From Scatophagus argus (lineage: Eukaryota > Chordata > Actinopteri > Scatophagidae): DNA of 64,000 nucleotides. The notes under the pieces were generated by a model. That model ran no database searches. It was not told the DNA's origin and saw only the letters and a program-made list of their open reading frames with translations. The stretch covers positions 11,510,902-11,574,901 of the forward strand of contig NC_058516.1 of the NCBI RefSeq assembly GCF_020382885.2, read 5' to 3'. Each line of letters starts with the position of its first letter. The first letter of the stretch is position 1. Shown one piece after another: positions 60,801 to 64,000 of the stretch. A program made the position numbers and the translations under genes.

Positions 60801-61847
60801 AACCTGGACAGTCTGATCCTCAAGGTGAGTTTCTGTGTTTATTGAAATGAGAATCTATGAAAATTACTACTAGATTTGAACAGCTTCAGCGCTACTTGTC
60901 AGAGATTCTAACACGTTGTTTCAGAATGCCTCATAGGTGTTCAGCTTAGGTCTGGTGATGCCTCATTAATTTTTAACCTGCATACCTACTAGGAAAGATA
61001 AAAACAGGTCAAAGAAAAGGCTAGTGATCAATGACTATCAGCAGGATGGTTCTGCCCTTGTGAGCCGGGTCCTGCTCAAGGTTTCTTCCTGTTAAAAGGG
61101 AGTTTTTCCTTGCCACTGTCTGCTTGCCTGGGTGGTTCAGGCTCTGGGTTTCTGTAAAGCACCTAGAGACAATTTTGATTGTAAAAGGTGCTATATAAAT
61201 AAAACTGAACTGAACTGAATTTGTAGCTGGTGGGGCTGATTTGATCTGCTTTTTATACTGATGGATAGTTTAAACCATAACAGTGTATCAGATTTAAGCT
61301 GTTCAATGTAAAATCTGAGTAATAGGTGCTTTAAAAATGGACTCAAAATGGTCATAAATGAGTATTACATGATCTACAAATGAAAAATGACATTAACAGT
61401 TGTGCATAATTTTTATGTGTTCCGATCCACACGCTCGAGTTTCACAAATGCACACATCACAACATGAATAAATATTATTTTAATGTGCAGATTCTTTGCT
61501 TTAGCTTCACATCTCTGATCAGTTCTAGCTTTTGAGAAATATCTGTGGCGGTCTCCAGCTCCAACAAAGCTACAAATGTGTGTTGTGTTTAAACGCTGAT
61601 GGAAATGATTTGTATTTGTAATGCAAATTTTGAGACTAATTTTTCCTCCATATGAAATGTATAAGAAAGAATGTGGACTTACAAACCGAACCCAATGTGT
61701 GCGTAGCCTGACATCAAGTGGTCAGTAACCGGTATTGACTGGCCATGCGCTCTTGATTGAGGTGGGCTTGTGGTGTAGCAACTCTTTGCGTTACCTGTCC
61801 TCTTCTTTCAAATTTTAGTGTTCAGCAACCTCCTCAAGTCTTCCTAG
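51824..61847 (+). CDS. cd99: CD99 antigen, membrane-anchored isoform, complete
   Basis: CD99 is a type I membrane glycoprotein of leukocyte adhesion and transmigration. Exons: 51824-51884, 53384-53416, 53589-53648, 53795-53833, 53999-54052, 54163-54195, 55388-55441, 55562-55639, 56565-56597, 56709-56729, 60502-60618, 60774-60824, 61819-61847. They give 220 residues. Order: signal peptide (FLLFFLVTGALTQG), FDLSDGLDDL, a Pro/Lys-rich linker, two copies of the (DLxDALGP)-(DPxPKPDKPAVNPPK) module, an SFDDSDLF acidic segment, a Gly-rich stalk, a membrane helix at about 162-183 with the CD99 small-residue pattern (GIVSAIGVALLGAASSYFAY), and the YQKKKLCFK cytoplasmic start shared with human CD99. 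Every internal exon is phase 1 at both ends. Synteny with dhrsx and zbed1 supports cd99 over cd99l2. A second 3' end is described at 57135-57277. Confidence 0.9.
52462..52622 (+). repeat. Retroposon-derived repeat in cd99 intron 1
   Basis: 'tttattaatcccaagatggg' followed by 'gggttaagtgccttgctcaa' and 'gggcacagcag'. The last part matches the tail text of the SINE at 340-510. Confidence 0.6.
53795..55441 (+). repeat. Tandem duplication of an exon pair inside cd99
   Basis: Exon pair 53795-53833 plus 53999-54052 is repeated as 54163-54195 plus 55388-55441. The long exons encode DPTPKPDKPAVNPPKTGG and DPKPKPDKPAVNPPKSGG, which differ at two of 18 residues. The short exons encode DDFGLDLGDALGP and GGLDLEDALGP. 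All phases are 1-1. Confidence 0.8.
55062..55250 (+). repeat. Teleost interspersed repeat C, related copy
   Basis: 'aattaggatcaaggaacttt' and 'tattgtcataccagctcaca' are followed by an A-rich body with repeated 'aaaaataaaaatat' text. Similar in plan to 25742-25960. In a cd99 intron. Confidence 0.45.
57135..57277 (+). CDS. cd99: Alternative last exon of cd99 (isoform without membrane helix)
   Basis: The acceptor gtcgttgcag is followed by a frame that continues phase 1 from exon 10 (56729) and runs 47 codons to TGA at 57275-57277. Joined there, cd99 would be 202 residues with no membrane helix. The encoded tail, from DPDLLWGQILKMLNANMPEE to LLERVMDLLQAIP, is an amphipathic helix with regularly spaced Leu, Ile, Val and Trp. 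The upstream tandem gene also ends in a phase-1 last exon with a heptad helix, which suggests that both descend from one ancestral exon. No AATAAA is seen within about 400 bases. Confidence 0.55.
57278..60501. other. cd99 intron before the membrane exon
   Basis: No further exon recognised. It contains a short TG microsatellite (60074-60091) and decayed repeat text near 58640-58720 ('gtacttgagtactcgtgccc'). Confidence 0.55.
61040..61220 (-). repeat. Repeat B, first divergent subfamily, inverted copy
   Basis: 'gagccgggtcctgctcaagg', 'ttaaaagggagtttttcctt' and 'aaaggtgctatataaataaa' end in tandem CTGAA units. This is the reverse of the copy at 10412. In the last cd99 intron. Confidence 0.75.
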
Positions 61848-64000
61848 ACACCTTCTGCACCCGCACAAGACAAGTCACTGGCCGTTTCTACAAAGCTACA
61901 GTTCCTACAAAGCTTTCAGTGAGACTTTGTGTAACATTTATTTTTCTGTTCACTAACCTAAAAACAACCCTAATTGCTCTTGGAACTGTTGTGATTACTT
62001 CAACAATTATTTCAGCAGATTGTGGTTTTGCACAGAGCTTTGTGTTTATTGTGCTTTGTTTGCGTTTAACTACTGTACACATGAATACGTCGTTTTGTTT
62101 CGCCTGTGTATCTTTTCAACCGTTCTCTCAAACTGCAAATAAGCGTGTTTGGTTTAATTTTAGGTGCTACATCGGTAGGGTTTACTGCATCATACAGGTC
62201 AAGTCCCCCCACCCCCCCAATAGCTGGCATCTTTAAGAAGGATCTAGCAAAGCTCCCATAGAAAAGCTGTATATTTTCATCTGCTTATCTCAGAATGGAT
62301 GCATATTCTAAGCTCACAAAGCTGTTTTTAGCCATTATGTCTTTATCTGCCTCTCCTCATATTTTTTTAAAAATAATGTTGCTTTTCTTGTGTTTTGTGA
62401 ACTGACCAACGTGAATTCTCAAATAAAAGCAGGCATTCAAATAAGGCATGCGGCCGACACAAACAAATAAAAGCTACCATCAGTGAAGCTTCCTTAAGAT
62501 ATTTCAAACTAAAAGCCTCCTTTTACAGTGAAATGTGTGTCTCAGGAAGTTTCAATGATGGTACTTTGACAGCGCAAAAAAAAAAAGAAGAAAGAAACGT
62601 AAGCAGTTGGAAATAATTTGAGTAGCATTATTTTTATAAGAGAAGAGAAACTGTGTTCTGAGTCTGTTCTGTAGTAATTAAATTAGTGTAACGGAGGAAG
62701 TGTTGCCACAAAACAGTATCAACAGCAGATTAATTGCAAAAGGCGAGGTGAATAAAGGTTCTGGCTGCTATTTGAGAATTTAGTCGTCATCTTTTTATCA
62801 GCTTAACACAAAGACGCTTCAAGTTGTATTGACGTACAGCTGGCTGTAAATCCAGCAGAAGGAAGCTTTTCAGTGTAAAATGTGTAATGTGATGTGAAGC
62901 AGATAGAGGTCATGAAACACAACTCAGAAACTTACCACATGTATACATCTATTAAACGTCTATTAAATTTAGTGATGTGCCATTTTAATTGATATTGCTG
63001 AGGATCTTTTGTATCTCTTATAAAAATGTAACATGCAGTATAAGCATCAGCTTTTGCTTTTTTTTTTTTTTTTTTTTTGTCATGCTGGAAATCCTATTTG
63101 TGCACTGCAGAATTCATTTTTGTCTGTCATTTGAGTTAAAATTCTTATTTTCTTAAACCTATGCCAATGCTGCCCTCTAGAATGACTGCGGCTTTAAAAG
63201 CAACTAAACATGAAGGCTAACTTTTTCTAGAATAGTGCGACAAGTTGACGTATTTTAAGCACGCCGACATATTTGTTTGGGTTAAGAAAATAAGGTTTTT
63301 AGGAATGAGTCAGAAATGATCCAATGAGGATTAGACATTTTGCAGTCTGTGTATGTTATCAGGCTTATTACTCAGCTTTGACGCTTTCCATAGCAGCCGT
63401 GAAACACGGGCGACGGTGATGCACTTTTATCCGCAGTTATAATCGTTCTCCGCGTTATGTTATTCATAAAGAGCACATAAAGAAATGGGGAGCCTGCATG
63501 GAGACTTGTTTTTTTTTTTTTTTTTTTTTTTTCAAAATATTAAAATGTCTTCCCTCATGAGCTGTAAATACTCGAGAATAATGTGTACAGATGCTCTAGG
63601 CTTAATGCTTTGTGCTTCGCGCAGTATCAACAATCGTGATCTCAGCTTGAAGTGTATTTTTATATTCAAACTTGTCTCAGTTTTACAAACTTTAGGTATA
63701 TTGCATCTGATAAATTGGATCGATGTTATTTCTGTGAGTGTATTAAAAGTGTGCGTGCATCTTTTCAATAAAGTGATGTTGTATAGTTTGTCTGTCTTTT
63801 GTCATTTTGTCATCACCTGCTTTATGTTCACTAAATTCAGTTGAGAATCAGAGTTCAGCTATTTTGGATCTTCAATGCCAACTAAAATAAACTAAAATAA
63901 TATAATAACAAGCTATTTTTTTTGTGAGGCCAAAAATCTGTTTACACAGTCACATTGTGGGGACCTGCCTTGCTTATGGGGACAAGACTTGCTTTAAGGT
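61848..64000 (+). other. cd99 3' UTR and downstream sequence
   Basis: AATAAA signals at 62422-62427, 62465-62470 and 63767-63772 allow 3' UTRs of about 0.6 to 1.9 kb. Poly(T) runs lie near 63058-63078 and 63509-63532. No further gene is seen; the human neighbour XG, if present in this species, would lie beyond the window. Confidence 0.5.

Noticed and set aside
61757..62236. 159-codon plus-strand frame after cd99
   Set aside because: It overlaps the last cd99 exon in another frame and continues into AT-rich 3' UTR with no recognisable domain.

Overview
The window is nuclear DNA from a ray-finned (teleost) fish. It holds multi-exon vertebrate genes with GT-AG introns, four copies of a repeat headed by an internal RNA polymerase III B box, a separate tRNA-derived SINE, about ten copies of a repeat with an AATTCAATTCAATTCAGTTT tail, and many microsatellites. 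All gene models were built by reading exons, splice sites and phases by eye and comparing with remembered family members; no search was run.

Layout. (1) 1-2587, plus strand: the last three coding exons of an ADAR2-type RNA adenosine deaminase (adarb1), then its 3' UTR and a long intergenic stretch. (2) 14151-20742, plus: complete cep70, 16 coding exons, 578 residues, with a decayed hAT transposon in intron 4. (3) 22510-24336, plus: an intronless SOWAH-domain/ankyrin gene, 608 residues. (4) 30024-39810, minus: complete dhrsx, seven coding exons, 325 residues, with intronless-ORF zbed1 (681 residues) nested in its intron 1 on the same strand. (5) 44297-44485, minus: a possible small single-pass membrane protein. 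(6) 45161-50156 and 51824-61847, plus: two tandem genes of the CD99 family.

The dhrsx-zbed1-cd99 order and orientation matches human pseudoautosomal region 1, which supports the assignments. The most unusual part is the CD99 pair. The upstream copy has a signal peptide, a furin-type R-H-K-R site and a terminal heptad-repeat helix, but no membrane segment, so it reads as a secreted and possibly processed, oligomerising CD99 relative. One of its exons has lost its GT donor. The downstream copy, cd99 itself, has a conventional membrane-anchored form and an in-frame alternative last exon that would give a form without a membrane anchor. All internal exons of both genes are phase-1 symmetric micro-exons, and one exon pair in cd99 has been tandemly duplicated.
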